Assembly (NCBI GenBank): GCA_009829735.1
Contig: CM020618.1
Location: 25,016,143-25,080,142 of the forward strand
Direction: 5' to 3'
Source of the DNA: Pyropia yezoensis
Taxonomy: Eukaryota; Rhodophyta; Bangiophyceae; Bangiales; Bangiaceae
Length of the DNA stretch: 64,000 bases
In this document: piece by piece, positions 37,271-49,566 of the stretch
How the letters are laid out: each line of letters begins with the position of its first letter
Numbering within the stretch: position 1 is the first letter of the stretch
Program-made: the position numbers and the translations under genes
Notes under the pieces: model-generated
What the model was told of the DNA's origin: nothing
Seen by the model: only the letters and a program-made list of their open reading frames with translations
The model's database searches: none

Positions 37271-39675
37271 TGGGGGGAGGAGGTGCTCGGGGGGCGGGGG
37301 GTCGTTGGGGGCGACCCTGCCGCCTCTGTTTTCTTTTCACTAGTTTTCCCATGTTCTCTTTTCCCGTAGCGTTGAAGTGGTGGGCAAGCGTTATGGCTGG
37401 TCGCCGTGGCTGTTTGGCAGGTGCACGGGACTGCGGCGTTGGCGGCGGTGGGCTGGGGCGGTCATGGACGGGGACGGTTGCGGGGATGTCGTCGCTGTGG
37501 CCATCTTCCGCGACGGTTTTCCGCCGCGGTGGTTCTCGTGGCCGCCCCCGGTTGTGACGACAAAGGGATGGGGGTGGCGGCGGCGGCGATTGTGCTCTGG
37601 GGGTGCAGGCGAGCGGCGACAGCGATTGTGGCTGGGAGGGGTGGTGACCATCGCTGCTGCGCGGTGGGGTTATGGGAGGGGAAGGAGTGGCGGCCGTGAA
37701 GGTGCCACTTCTGGGGACGCTGATTGTCCTCGTCCGTCGTGGTGGAGGAGTGGTTGGGGGGGTGGACGCAACGACTGCGTTGGCGTGCTAATGGGGGCCG
37801 GAGGAGGGGACAGCTGTTGTCGTCTTGTTAGGAGCGGGGGGGCTCGGCGATGATGGTGCCGGCTGTGTTGGGATGACGGTAAGAGGAGCACGACGTGGGG
37901 GGGGGGAAGGGGATGGCCGCAGAGAGCTCGTGGTCGTGCTGCTTGGTTGGGTACTGGGGGGTGGCTTGTGCTGGGAGGAGCTTCGTGCTGGGGGGAAGGC
38001 GGCTGTTAGGCAGGGGGGGGGGGGCTGGGGGTGGGCGGGGATGTAGGGGTGGTGGGGTCGCCACCGCAGGGTCTTTTTCTTAGCCCAACTGTTGTAAATC
38101 TTCTATTTCTTCTTGCGTTGTTGTGATAGGCCCGCTTCGTGGCTGTTCGTGATGGTGGAGAACGGCTGTGGAGGCGCCGCGGAGGTTGGCTCGTAGAGGG
38201 ACGGGGCGACTTCCCCCTGCCGCCGGGCGCCCCCCTCGTGGGTGGTGGCACGGGGCGACGGCGACGTTGCCGGCTGCTGTGCCGCCTCGGCGCGCGCGGC
38301 CGCCGGCTCCACCGGGCGCCCGCGCTCGGGGCCGCCCGTCCGTGGCAGCGGCGGTCGCTTGCGCACACAACGGGCGACGGCGGCGGCGGGAGTCGCGGCC
38401 GCGGCGGCCGCGTCGGGGGTGACGGGGCCAGCTGCCGTAGCAGGGGTGGGGGGTGCGGCGACCGCGGCGCTGGCCTTGGTGGATGCGGTTGGCGGCGGTG
38501 GCACCTCCTCGGGCGCCGTGAGGGCCACCTCCCCCCACCGCACGCGCGAGGCGGGCGCCGCCGCCACCGCCGGAGCTGCCGCCGTTGCCGCCGCGGCGAC
38601 GGCCGCCGCCCCCTCGCCCTCACCTCGCAGCCCGCCTGGGTGCGGCAGCGGCGGGGACAAAAGGGAGGCCACAGCCTTGGCACCCGCGGACGCGCGGGCG
38701 GCCTCCCCCCCCACCGCAGCCGCCGGGCGGGGAGCGCGCGCGGCCGGGGGGCACGGCGCCCGCCCCCGTGACCCCCCCCCCCCCCGCCCCCCCCCCGCGC
38801 CCCTGGACCCTCGAGGGTATGCACGGCGGTGGCGGTGTCTTCCTTTTTTTTTGTCACATGGGCGCACAGCCCGCCCCCGCCCCCGCTTCCCGGCCCCTCC
38901 CTTCCCACCAAGACCATGCTTCCGGACCGCTGCCACCGCCCCCCTCACTCGACCGCTTCCTCTGCCGCAACGGCGGCAATGGCGTCGACCCTGAGCAGAT
39001 CCCCCCCAGGTGCACCCCCTTCCCCCCCTCCGCCCTCACCTCCCCCCCCTCCCCCTCTGGCGGCACCCCCCCCGGCCGCCGCCACCGCTGCCGCCACCAC
39101 CGTCGGGAGCGACCGCCGCGCCACCCAGCCGGCCGCCGACACCGCCGCCGCAGGCGGCAGCGGCAGCGGCGGCGGCGGCGCCTCCCTCCCCCCCCCCCCC
39201 CCCCCCCCCCCAACTGCGGAGCGCCCGCCGCGCTCCCCGCACCCGGCGGGGTGCCCAACGACGCAAGCGCCGCCCCCCCCCCCGACCGTTGCAGCCGCGA
39301 GAAGAGGGTGCCCGCGGCGCTGAGGTCTGGGCGGCCCCCGGGCACGCCCCCCCCCCCGCCCCCCCCGCCGCCGCCGGGCGTGCCGGGCGTGGTGTACCCC
39401 CCCCCCCCCATGCCGGCCACCCCGGCCCCCCCCCCCCCATGCCGGCCACCCCCGCCCCCCCCCCCCCCGGGCGCCTGCCCCCCGCGTCGCGACGGTCCTC
39501 CCCCCCAACGCGGCCGGCGGGGAAGGGCAGCGAGTGCGACCCCGACGGGTCCCGGCCAACGCCGCCGCGGCTGTCGGCGATGCGCTTGCCGTCGGCGGCG
39601 GCGGCGGCGCCGACCGCTCTCGGCCGCCGCACCGGCTGCCGCATCGCCTTCATCCAGCCATCGTCCGCGCCATCG

Positions 39676-39777
39676 TCGCCGCCGCCACCCCCCTCCCCGC
39701 CACCAACCGCTCCACCTCCGCCACCGCCACCACCACCGCCACCGCCACCGCCACCCCCCTCCCCGCCACCAACCGCC

Positions 39778-39809
<32 letters not shown>

Positions 39810-39843
39810 GCCACCGCCACCCCCCTCCGCGCCACCAACCGCC

Positions 39844-39875
<32 letters not shown>

Positions 39876-39915
39876 GCCACCGCCACCGCCACCCCCCTCC
39901 CCGCCACCAACCGCC

Positions 39916-39947
<32 letters not shown>

Positions 39948-40002
39948 GCCACCGCCACCGCCAACGCCTCCGCCACCGCCACCGCCACCGCCACCCCCCT
40001 CC

Positions 40003-40037
<35 letters not shown>

Positions 40038-40251
40038 GCCACCGCCACCGCCACCGCCACCGCCACCGCCACCGCCACCGCCACCGCCAACGCCTCCGCC
40101 ACCGCCACCGCCACCGCCACCCCCCTCCCCGCCACCAACCGCCCCACAACCGCCACCGCCACCGCCACCGCCACCGCCACCGCCACCGCCACCGCCACCG
40201 CCACCGCCACCGCCACCCCCCTCCCCGCCACCAACCGCCCCACCACCGCCA

Positions 40252-40284
<33 letters not shown>

Positions 40285-40305
40285 CCCTCCCCGCCACCAA
40301 CCGCC

Positions 40306-40337
<32 letters not shown>

Positions 40338-40368
40338 GCCACCGCCACCGCCACCGCCACTGCCACCG
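39676..40368 (+). repeat. Hexanucleotide (CCACCG)n array with higher-order units
   Basis: About 700 bp of CCACCG repeats, broken at regular points by a spacer containing CCCCCTCCCCGCCACCAACC, giving higher-order units of roughly 50-130 bp. Because 6 is a multiple of 3 and the unit has no stop, all six frames stay open. The long His/Arg/Pro, Ala/Thr, Ala/Val and poly-Gly ORFs across it are products of the repeat, not evidence of genes. Confidence 0.95.
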
Positions 40369-41652
40369 CCGGCGGCGGCCGCCGCGTCGCCGTGCCTGCG
40401 GCCACCCGGGTGTGGCCGCAACGGCACGCCGGGGTGGCGATGATGGTGGGGGGACGACGGTGGTGGATGTGGGTGGAGGACAGGGTGGGGAACGACGGTG
40501 CGTGCACCCGGAAGAAAAAGCATCTGGTAGCTGCCAGTGGTCAATGGGTGCTTCTGGGCCTCACGCTGGAGATCACCGTAAAAACGGGGTGCCAAACTAT
40601 CTTGTACATCGTGTTCCGTGGCGAATTTTGCCATAGGACGCTCGTCTGGAGCGTCGGAGGGAGACCCATCCGCTCCGAGGCCCCACGAAGTCACCAAGTC
40701 GATACAGGCGCGCCACGAGGACGCAGAGACTAGCCCAGCCTCCTTTTCGAAGTGGCCGGTGCGTGTGCCATAGTGAGAAGGCGATCAGTCGGACATGGGT
40801 TCTCTGCAGAGTGACCTCACGTCATTGCCGAAAAGAAGGCAGACGACTCTGTTTCTGACACGAACAATCAACGTCCCCGCGGTTCCCACAACACGAGAAA
40901 ATGGGAGATCCTCTGTGGATCAACTGCTCTTTGCTCGTCCAATGGCAAGCCGCCATGAAATTCCAACTTGTGTGGGGCAGCGTCGAAAGCTCCCTGACGC
41001 GGTCTGGAGCCTGCGGCGTTCCGAGCCCATTTCAGGCCTGGCCGGTGTCTGCAGCTGCGGCGTTCCAGCCAATTGGGGGCAGGGGCGCTCCCAGTGCCTC
41101 AGTTAGCAGATGGATCGGCCGGAAGCCGACCTGAGGAATCGTAACGTGCGGCGTTTGCACCCCATTTTAGAGGGCCACCCGGCGCAGTGCGGAGGTTTTT
41201 TCAGCGAATAAGTGGGTCACAGAGAGGCCCACCAGGAGCAACGGAGAGGCCTTCTTTTCGGGCCAGCAGGTGACACGTCCGGCGGGGAGATACAAATCGC
41301 GAGCTTTTCCACGTGAGGCAAACGAGATGATTGGAGTTCCCGGGCCTGGTGGCTGGAACGTTTTGCCTCAGTCCGACGTAGTGTCCGGACCACCCCCGCC
41401 CAGGCTAATGGAACAGTGTCTGAACAGACATCGCAAACGCCGCACGTTCTTGTCCGGGCATTTTATAGAAAAGCACGATACAGAAAGACACTGACGACAC
41501 TCCGAGGACAACCATTCAGCGCTTTTCTGCTCTGATAGGTATTCGCCCTCGAACGATCCCAGGCCACCAGAATGACCAAAAAAGCCGCAGTCAACTACTA
41601 ATTCATTGTAGAATCCTCATCGTCGTGGAAACGTACCCCCCGAAGGCTCGGG

Positions 41653-43102
41653 TACCATGCACACACGAGTTTTTTGTTTTGATTCGGGTTGCTTTTGAGT
41701 ATTGATTTGCGCTTTGCGGGCTACATGAAAGTGTTAAAAGTAATCGAATGCTCTTGCTCGCCCAGGAAGGAGGCGGTGGAGCGCACGGCGTCCTCTCGCA
41801 TGACTGCGGTCGTCGGACCTCCAGAAGCTGCATTATTGATGGCACTATTGATGGGAACGTGTTATGGTGGAGAGGGACCGCCGGGGGGGGTAAGGAGAAG
41901 GCACCACCTTGAACTGAATGGGGTTTGAGGGTGGCTGCGTGCGAAGCGTCCTTGCGCAGGTCTCTCATGTGAGCGGGGAAGAACGGTGCGAGAGAAGAGA
42001 TCGTGCCGGGAGGTGGAAAGGTCTCTTGCAATATGGAAACGGGCGAGTCATTGAGGGGAGCGGGGGCGCAGGGTGCGGCGGAGAGGGTCGCAGTTGTCCA
42101 GCAACCTGCCCCCCCTACTGCACGCAATCAATCCAAACGGAAGGAGGGGCAGAGGGCTGCCGAAAGCGTCGACGGCGCTCCCTCCGCCCCTTCAACCGCG
42201 CGTCCGCGACGGAGCTCGATCGCCACCCCCGCCGCTGCCGAGGGGCCTGCGCCGCAGGGTACGAAGGGAGCTGGGGCGTGAGCGCCGGTGTCCGACACCG
42301 GCAGGAGTGGGGGCCTCGACGCGGCCGGCGGGGCGACAGCGGCGCTCGCGGACGCACCAACAATTATAGTAGGGGGTGGCGGCGGCCCCATGGGCGGTGA
42401 CTCGCCCCCGTCCGCGGCAGTGACTCCTCCCCGCCCACGAAGTTGACTGTGGCTGGGAGCCTTTCGGCCGGCGCTGCTGCCAGTGCCCCTGCCGCCACGC
42501 GCGCCGCCGTCGGTGTGGGCGGCGCGGACCAAGTGGAGGCTTGCGTCGACGTGGGGGCTGCGGCAGTGGTGGTCGCCGCCGCCGCAGTGGGGACACGCGG
42601 CAGTCGTGGCGACGGTAGCGGCGGCGTCGTCGGTGGCTGTTCCGGCGGCGACGGCCGTCGGCAGCGGTGGTCATGCTGTGGTGGGGGGGGGGGGGCTCCC
42701 AGCTTGATGCGAAAGGCAAATGGTGATGGCGGTGAATGTGGTGGGGGAGCGTGGACACCCGACGGGACGAGGTATGGGGGCAGCCCCAGGGACGGAAGGG
42801 GAGCGCGGCGACCACAGGAAACCTGCTCCTGGCCAAAATAATGTGTCAAAGTCGAGGCGATGATGATCTTTCAAACTATTCTTGCCATGCACGGTGAAAT
42901 ATGTGAATGCAGTATTCCGGGGAATCTATTGGCTGAAGGCCAAATGCCCTCGTGCGCTGTCAGCCGGCACATCCTACGTGCGGCAAGGAATCGTCGAGGG
43001 CGGTCGCTCCTGTCCATCACTTACTGAACAAACCCGAGCCAGGTCGGATTCTATCGGTTGGAAGAATATTGGAGAAATTAAGAGCTCGTGTGTGCATGGT
43101 AT
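41653..43102. mobile_element. TIR element with 5-bp target duplication
   Basis: 1450 bp bounded by perfect 17-bp inverted repeats, TACCATGCACACACGAG at the left and its complement at 43086-43102. TCGGG flanks both sides (41648-41652, 43103-43107). The interior has AT-richer ends and a GC-rich core (about 42190-42700) with several overlapping ORFs and no transposase motif, so it is probably non-autonomous. The 5-bp duplication does not fit a typical Harbinger (3) or hAT (8) element. Confidence 0.85.
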
Positions 43103-43107
43103 CGGGG

Positions 43108-44752
43108 CCTACCGGTTCGGGTGGTGCTTCGATCCCTGGACGTGCTTTGACCTGTGTGTGTCGGTAGTGTGCGCTTTACTGACTATGCTGAGCTTTGATT
43201 TTATTCCTTAAATTCACGTAAAGGATGTGGATCGGCGCGTTGATGAACGTCCCTGTCTCCTCCGCCGACCCATGTACCTGGTTAAGATCGCGAGCATCAG
43301 CAGTCGAAAGGCCGAGTAGGAAAGGGGACAGGGGGATAGGAGCCGCGTGGTCACAGATACCCGGCTCCCGAACACTCCGTGGACGCGGGGGGGCGGGTAG
43401 CACGAGGGGGTCGCGCGCCCAAGGCCCCCCCCGCCCCCCGCCCTCCACACGGAGTGGAGGGGCCGCGGACGCCGTTGGCAACAATTAAGTGCACACTTTT
43501 TGGCGATATACAGTGCACTGCTGTTGGGAGTGCAGGCGGGTGCCGGTGTTGAGGAAGGTCGGCCAGGTGTGGAGCCCGGTGGCCACCGAGGCCGGGCCGC
43601 ATTGCACACTCGCCTGAGATGGCTGTAGCATCCCTGGCCCTGACTGGGCTTCGACCCGGGATGGCGACCAAGGGACACCAGGTGCCAGGACATGCCCGCC
43701 GTGTGGGGATGGTTGGCGGCCGTGGCCCGTGCCCAGCACTGGGATGCGAAGAGTCGCGGCTACCTCAGGATCCGCAAGATAAATGACGGCGCGTCAGGGC
43801 CCGCAAGGGGAGCAACAGCAAGCCAGGCCCCGCATGGGGAGCAACGGCGCGTCAGGCCCCGCGAGGGGAGCGATGCCACACGGTGGGAGTCGCTCAGTGC
43901 GCGTGGGTCAGCAAGGAAGCGTGGGGGGCGGCGGGTGGGGGGAGAGGGGTGAGCAGGCCGCGGCGCAGGGCGCTTAGACAGAGCTTGCGAGCGCAATCAA
44001 GAGGGTGGCATGGGCCACAGAGATCGCCGGAGACAGAGATCTCCGGCCAGGTCTGGCCCCGTAAAGGGAATGATGCCAAGCTCCCTCGGCGGGCGTGGGT
44101 CGGCGACGGAGGGTTGGAGGTGGCGAGTGGGGGGAGAGAGATGAGCGGGCGCGGCGGCCTGCATGAATCAGCCAGAGGCGCGGTGAGTTCGTGCGAAGTG
44201 TTGCCAGAGCCTGGGCTGCGAGAAAAGTCAAGAGCGAGGCCTGGGCCTCGAACGGCTTCAATTTCGGATTTTGGACTCGACACCATCGTGGCCGAAAATG
44301 TGTTGTGGCCGCACTCCCCTTCAGCAGTGGTAAACGTGTGGTGTCCGCAGTCCCCTTCGGCAGTGGTAGAGCATGCAGCACTTTCCGCAGGGCAAATTGG
44401 CCTATGCGCTGTGTTGTGCGCGCCATTTCCGTGCCCGTGCTACTGCCGTCTAGACCGTCCTGGCAGTTGTCGACACCAGGAACGCAGTAACTGCAAAGGG
44501 GGCAACGGGACTCCGCCCCGTAACCCGTCATATTGCTGCTCTTGGTCACTTGCAAGTAGTCGTCTTCGATAGCTGCCTCAACACGCGCACCTCCACCCCA
44601 TCAGGTCGGCGACACAGCCATTCGGACGATGCCCCCTCAACAAGGTCCAACGTGGTTGCCTCCAGAAAGAGGCCAGATTCCACGAGCGCGGGCGCCACCG
44701 CGACTACACGACATGCATTGCTACTGCGCCTGCTACGAAGCTTTCAAGACAG
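43108..44752. other. Region with short tandem repeats, no secure gene
   Basis: Three units of about 29 bp at 43787-43875 (each with CAGG, CCCGC and GGGGAGC) and two units of about 34 bp at 44303-44372 (with CCCCTTC and GCAGTGGTA). ORFs are short and show no motifs. Confidence 0.5.
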
Positions 44753-46224
44753 TTAGATCATGTAGACGCCACCGATACATGTCCTCTTGCCAGCACGCGA
44801 CTGAGAGCGGTCCGTGTTGAAGCACAGGCTGGCAACAATGAAGGGCACACCGACTATTGTGCCGCTGAGCTTCCTTCGTGGCCGATTATGCCCACCTGAA
44901 CCCTGTGCTGCATCTCCGTGCTCCACGACACGCAGCTCCAGAGCCTTTTGAACAGCCTCACTGTCATTTGGAAACCAGCGTAGGGAGAATAGCGCAGCAA
45001 ATGACCAGTTCCGAGCCACCAACCATCCAGGCGGCCCGGTCTGGCCCTCACCATCGCAGACGACGACAAAGTCGCCCGCGTGCACAACGTCCCCAGGCCT
45101 AGCACTGGCCACGTGTGAGCAAAATTAAGATGTTTTCGACCCTGACGCGTCGCATTGGGTGGGGTGCAGATAGTACAATGTCAATGACGTCGCCGGCATC
45201 GACGTCTGCTCCACCCAGGGAGAGCCGGGGCACCAATACGTCATACTCTGCTGCGAGAAACTTGTCACACGTGTCCATGACCATAATGTCACGCCGTACG
45301 CGTGCGCTCGGGGCCACGTACCGAACCTGGACGGCGCCATCGCCGTCAGGGCGAGCCCTTTCAAACGAGCTTGTCCGCAACAGCATTGGTTGTGACATTG
45401 CGGCTAGAGAGGCACGCACCTTCCCCAAAGACGGGAGAGGGACGGGTGACGCAACATTGAAGCCGTGGCTCGCCATGTCGCAATGCTCCTCGAACATCGG
45501 CGTCTGGCCGCGTAGCATCGAGTAACTAAATAAGTCGTCAACGCGCCCGAATAACGGCGCGCCTGCCATACACACCAATCCCAGGAGCCCAGAAGGGCAC
45601 TCTGGTGGCGGATGCGGTGCTTCTTTTGGGGCTTTGTCCAGATTGTACGGTAAGATAGGTTCCATGTCGGCGCCGCCACCGCCACAACCGCCAGTATCGT
45701 CACCGGAAAGAGCAAGATCTTGTTCACTTAAAAAGAAGTCATCAGTGGCTTCCGATTGTGCTGGAAAGGAGTCATCGGCGCCGGCCGGGTCTTCTTGTTT
45801 CGCGGGCGCGTCGGAGCCCCATGGGAGTGGCATTGGCCCGGACCCACCCGAGCCACCACCGCGGGCAGGCACAGCGTCGGGGACAGCTGCAGCAATGGGA
45901 TCAACGTTGTCGGCAGGTTGTGCGGCAAAGTGAGTGTTGCCACTGAGAGCACTACGAACCACGTTGCTGAAACCACCGACTCTGCGCCGGCTCCGACGCA
46001 TCGCTGACTTGTCAAAGTACGTTGGCGGGAGACGACGCTCCGCCGCGGTCCCGCTCAACCAAGGGACACAGCCGCGGCCGGCGAGACGGCCAGCCCGTCA
46101 GTGAGCACACAGATCGCGCAGCGTCCAATGTACGAGTCCATGAGAGCCCACGCTCTGCAAATGCAAAGACGGCAGGGAGGAGGTACTTCACGCCGACCTC
46201 ATACGCGCCTGCGATGAGATGCAA
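44753..46224 (-). pseudogene. Minus-strand exon-like blocks downstream of the Ulp1 block
   Basis: Three protein-like blocks in different frames: 46224-46012 (HLIAGAYEVGVKYLLPAVFA), 46058-45099 (319 codons; FSYSMLRGQTPMFEEHCDMA near the middle, VRVENILILLTRGQ at the end) and 45112-44753 (GDFVVVCDGEGQTGPPGWLV, RNWSFAALFSLRWF). Composition is unlike the low-complexity host ORFs, and the blocks follow each other on one strand, so they look like exons or a frameshifted single gene. They may be the C-terminal part of the protein containing the Ulp1 domain. No family recognised. Confidence 0.45.
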
Positions 46225-46689
46225 GCAGATGAAAGAGTGCGGGGAAGCCCCTCCGTGAGCTTGGGGGGGGCAGAGGCTACGACATTGCCTGTTCTTTACT
46301 ACGACAGGCTCCCAAGTTGTTCCGAGGGAACAGGGAGTCTCTTAGATCTGGCGTAAAGCCTCCGCAAGACCTATCTGACCTGAGCTTATGAAAGCAAGCA
46401 GACGACGAGTGACTCCAAACAAGCTTTTGGACGCCCCCAAGTCACGTGGCGTTGTTCAGGTCAACCCAACACCTCCGAAAGTCCCGCACGAACAGATCAT
46501 ATGACATGGAACCTCTAGAAGTGAGGCGCATGATCCAGTGATCGCCGCGAACTCCCACGGCTTATTTCGGAGCTAGGGACCTCAATGTCATGTTGGTTTT
46601 CTCGCTCTCGGAGGTCTTGCCGATCTCGGGTCGTACTTAAGGTCACCAGAGGATTCGGTTGAAGTCCAGTGGGGCGCACAGGGCCGCAC

Positions 46690-46915
46690 ATCCGCCGCTG
46701 TCACCACTGTGTCGCGTGGTGCGTGCTCTCGGCTCGTGAAGTAGGCAGGCTGCCACTGGTTGTCTCTGTGGTGGCCCACCAAAGACTGGTCGCCACTACG
46801 ACGGGGCGCCCGGGGCGACGGGGCGTCGCTGCCTCAGCCGCGACCACCACGGCGCCGAGCGATGCATTCTCTCGGCTGCGGCAGTAGGCAGGCTGCCACT
46901 CTGTCTCTCCGTGGC
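46690..46915. repeat. Diverged tandem duplication, about 137-bp period
   Basis: Both units share GTAGGCAGGCTGCCACT and similar flanks (46741 and 46885). On the minus strand both read WQPAY, then SRE, then VV.AA, but in different frames because the period is not a multiple of 3. Confidence 0.75.
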
Positions 46916-47078
46916 GGATCACAAAAATGTGGTGCGGAGAGAGAGATAGATAGGGGACGACAACTGTGCCGCTCGCGTCAACCCCGCTTGGCTGTCCAGA
47001 GTTTTAAGTGCAGGAGCAATGCCGACAGTGCTGAACCCGCAGTGCCATGAGGCCGATTTGGATCCGCACGGACTACCA

Positions 47079-47450
47079 TCATACCAGAGCGACTTTCCCT
47101 AGAGAGGAGACGCGCGCTCTACACGCAGCAAGAAGAACCAGCTCGGAACCCACACAATTGGCTAGGGAGCAAAAACACCACAGTCGTCCGCTGCTCTCAG
47201 CGGGCTGCGCTGCGCGAAATCTACAAAGCATGAGGACAAGATGCAACAAAGACAAGCGGAGCTCATCACCAACATCAGGCAAAGAGGCGATGTCAAGACC
47301 ACTTACAATGCACCAGATGTAGGCAAAAGCAAACAGCCCGCAGTTGTGCGATTCTTGCTGACGTGGGCCGTTAACCTTGTCCTCCACTGTCCAGTCGATC
47401 TCGGTTCCGCAGACACAGGGAGGAGAACGCTCCGACGCAACTTTGCTTGC
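47079..47450 (-). pseudogene. Ulp1/C48-type cysteine protease fragment
   Basis: The block reads IDWTVEDKVNGPRQQ, then ESHNCGLFAFAYIWC. This is the end of a Ulp1 (SUMO-protease) fold, with the oxyanion Gln six residues before the catalytic Cys and the usual Cys-Gly. The catalytic His and Asp would lie upstream and were not seen with confidence. Such domains are common in large DNA transposons (Mutator, CACTA, KDZ-type) as well as in host proteases. After the motif the frame continues about 80 residues without clear similarity, suggesting read-through into an intron or decay. Confidence 0.6.
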
Positions 47451-47788
47451 CTCAGATAAAGCAGCAGCCTCGAAACAATGAGAGAGTTGTTAAACGAAGA
47501 GCCCCCGAGAGAATCTTAGAGAGTCACTGACCCCGTCGAGAACGCTAGTGTTGCGGACACTCGGTGGGTGTTGCCAATGTTGAAAAGCCTCACAGATCGC
47601 TACATGAACGGGCCCCACGTGCTGGGCGTCTCCAAGATAGACACCAGAGCGCGCGCCACATTAATCGCTACTCCCGGCGATGGACTTGAAGGACGCTGAT
47701 TGAGAGCACTTAAGGACGCCCGTCGGCACGAAAGCGCCAATGCAGCGATCCTGTTGCTCGGCCAGGCCGGCTTCGAGCAACGCATTAG

Positions 47789-49204
47789 TCACGAACTCTT
47801 GCTGCCCCCGTCAAGAGCGCCCTGGACGCAAAACGAGCAACCGCCAAGCACGCCTTCTTCAGACTCTAACGTGGATGACAGGAGGCCAACCCGCAGACAC
47901 GCCCACACACAGTCGCCCATTATACGAGTGCCCACGTCGGCGCGCACCGCCTCTGGCATCGCTCCGACGCGAATGGAATGACCCGAAACGAAATTGAGCG
48001 ACGCCATCAGCAAAGAGTTTGAGACCGAGAACCTAGCCAACCACGAGTTGAACTGATTTGATACCTCCAAGGTCTCTCTGAAGCCTAGCACAGAGCTCAT
48101 CTGTAATAGGATGGTCAGGAAGACGATGACAGTCTCGTAGATGCCATTAAGCTGCCCGGACAGGTCCTCTTGCTGCCATCCTCGTGCTGCTTCTCGCGCA
48201 CTTTCGCCACGCGCTTCTTTGTGTACTGTAAATTCACGGGTCTTTAGACCGAAACGGCTTCTTCTGCCCGGTCTTGCGCACCGCGGCGAACTACATCTGA
48301 ACGACCTTACCATAGAAGCAGACGGGCGCGCGGCCACGCAAGCCGCTAGCTTCTTGTTACCCGCTGTCTGCCCTCTGGAGTGGTCTTGGTGAACGGTGAC
48401 GTCAGCATCTGCTGAGGCCGGTGCCATACTGCGTCGGACGACGCCGCTTCCCCTTCATAGGAAGCACTCCATGGTCGTCCTTGGCAGCTCCCATTTCCTT
48501 CGCCACCGCTCGACTGCTCATCGGAGGAGCCTCCGCCTGCGCCATCAGCATCCGGTCTCTTCTCCCAGTTCTCCTTCCCAGCTGCAGCGGCCTTCTCTGC
48601 CGCTCTTCGACGAATTCTGCCGCAACGGAGGTCCCACCAGGCCTCACAGAAGCCACGGCCTTGCATTGCGTCCGGCCCGCACAACACGCAGTCGATGATC
48701 TTGCCGCAGAATGGGGACTCGGTGGACCCGTTGCCTTCTTCCAACACGATACACACGTTCATCGACTTGGATACGGCGCCGATCATCCTCAGCAGCTGCC
48801 GGGCTGCCGCTCACATCACTCTGATAATAGCCACAGACACGTCGTTAAACTGTTCTTACCGTCTGGCGGTCGCCTATGTTGGCCCGCATGTTGAAGGCAA
48901 AGAACAAGATGCCGGCTGGAAAAGCCCACCAAGCCGCGCCGCGCCGCCCAGGCGTGCTGGAGTACTCTCACCAGTGGACACAGTTGGACCGCCTAAGTCA
49001 ATGAGGCTGCCATTACGAGTGCGCTTCAGGGCTAGCAAGGTCTCAGAGGCCGGCCTGAGTGGCACGGCGGCTTCGGCGGTATGGGTAAGTGGGGCCTCCC
49101 TTCTCTCAACGGAATTAGCTGATCGAGCGGTCGACCCGTCATCTTGTTCGACGATAAACCTTCCAACCTGTATGGGGTGTTTGAGAGCCGAAAGCACTTC
49201 CGGC
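47789..49204 (-). pseudogene. Upstream blocks of the same minus-strand locus
   Basis: Three protein-like stretches: 49204-48874 (VLSALKHPIQVGRFIVEQDD), 48786-48346 (CGKIIDCVLCGPDAMQGRGF, then FCEAWWDLRCG) and 48427-47789 (GIYETVIVFLTILLQMSSVL). They precede the Ulp1 block on the same strand and are cut at 49204 by Gypsy family B. No domain recognised. An opposite-strand reading next to the insertion (FDDKPSNLYGVFESRKHFRL) also looks coding, so strand is not certain here. Confidence 0.35.
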
Positions 49205-49566
49205 TGTAGCACCATAGGGAACCGCTGCACGTCCACTCTCAGGGAACACTCACCAAGGGGGATCGGCACCAACGTCACCGGGAGGCCGAGGTTGCTGTCC
49301 TTGGAGCGCAAGCCACGGGACCAAGATGGAAGCCCAAATGGGAGGGGTTTGTTGTTCTACCATGGCCGGCGGTGGATTCGCCGCCGGCCCCCTCGTTACA
49401 AACCGTCGCAGACACTACTAACTACCCTCCACCCCAAGATGCAAGTCCCTCTGGTCATACGTAACTTATAGATACCGTGACCAATACGGACACCCAAATT
49501 GTAAGTTAAGGGTTAGAAGTAGTCCCCCTATAGTAGGGTCACAATCTGGTCATCCGTATTGCTACA
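49205..49566 (-). repeat. 3' LTR of family B
   Basis: 362 bp. It includes a 9-bp hairpin GGCCGGCGG / CCGCCGGCC near 49363-49390, present in both LTRs. A polypurine tract with eight G (49569-49576, minus strand) adjoins it. Confidence 0.95.

Larger units (their letters stand above)
35919..41480 (+). mobile_element. TIR element family, copy Y (complete ends)
   Basis: 5562 bp bounded by perfect 30-bp inverted repeats beginning TATCGTGCTTTTCTATAAAA. Similarity between the ends continues imperfectly for about 20 more bases. A TA at each edge may be the target duplication. It contains the broken small ORF, a G-run cluster (36690-37270), an Ala/Pro-rich region, a hexanucleotide array (39676-40368) and a right part without a clear gene. 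It encodes no recognisable transposase, so it is probably non-autonomous. The first 3.1 kb are almost identical to copy Z. Confidence 0.88.

Noticed and set aside
38585..40636. 683-codon His/Arg/Pro ORF and overlapping Ala/Val and poly-Gly ORFs
   Set aside because: Produced by the hexanucleotide array, open in all six frames.
43787..43875. Possible CRISPR-like array
   Set aside because: Only three adjoining imperfect units without spacers in a eukaryotic context; a simple tandem repeat.
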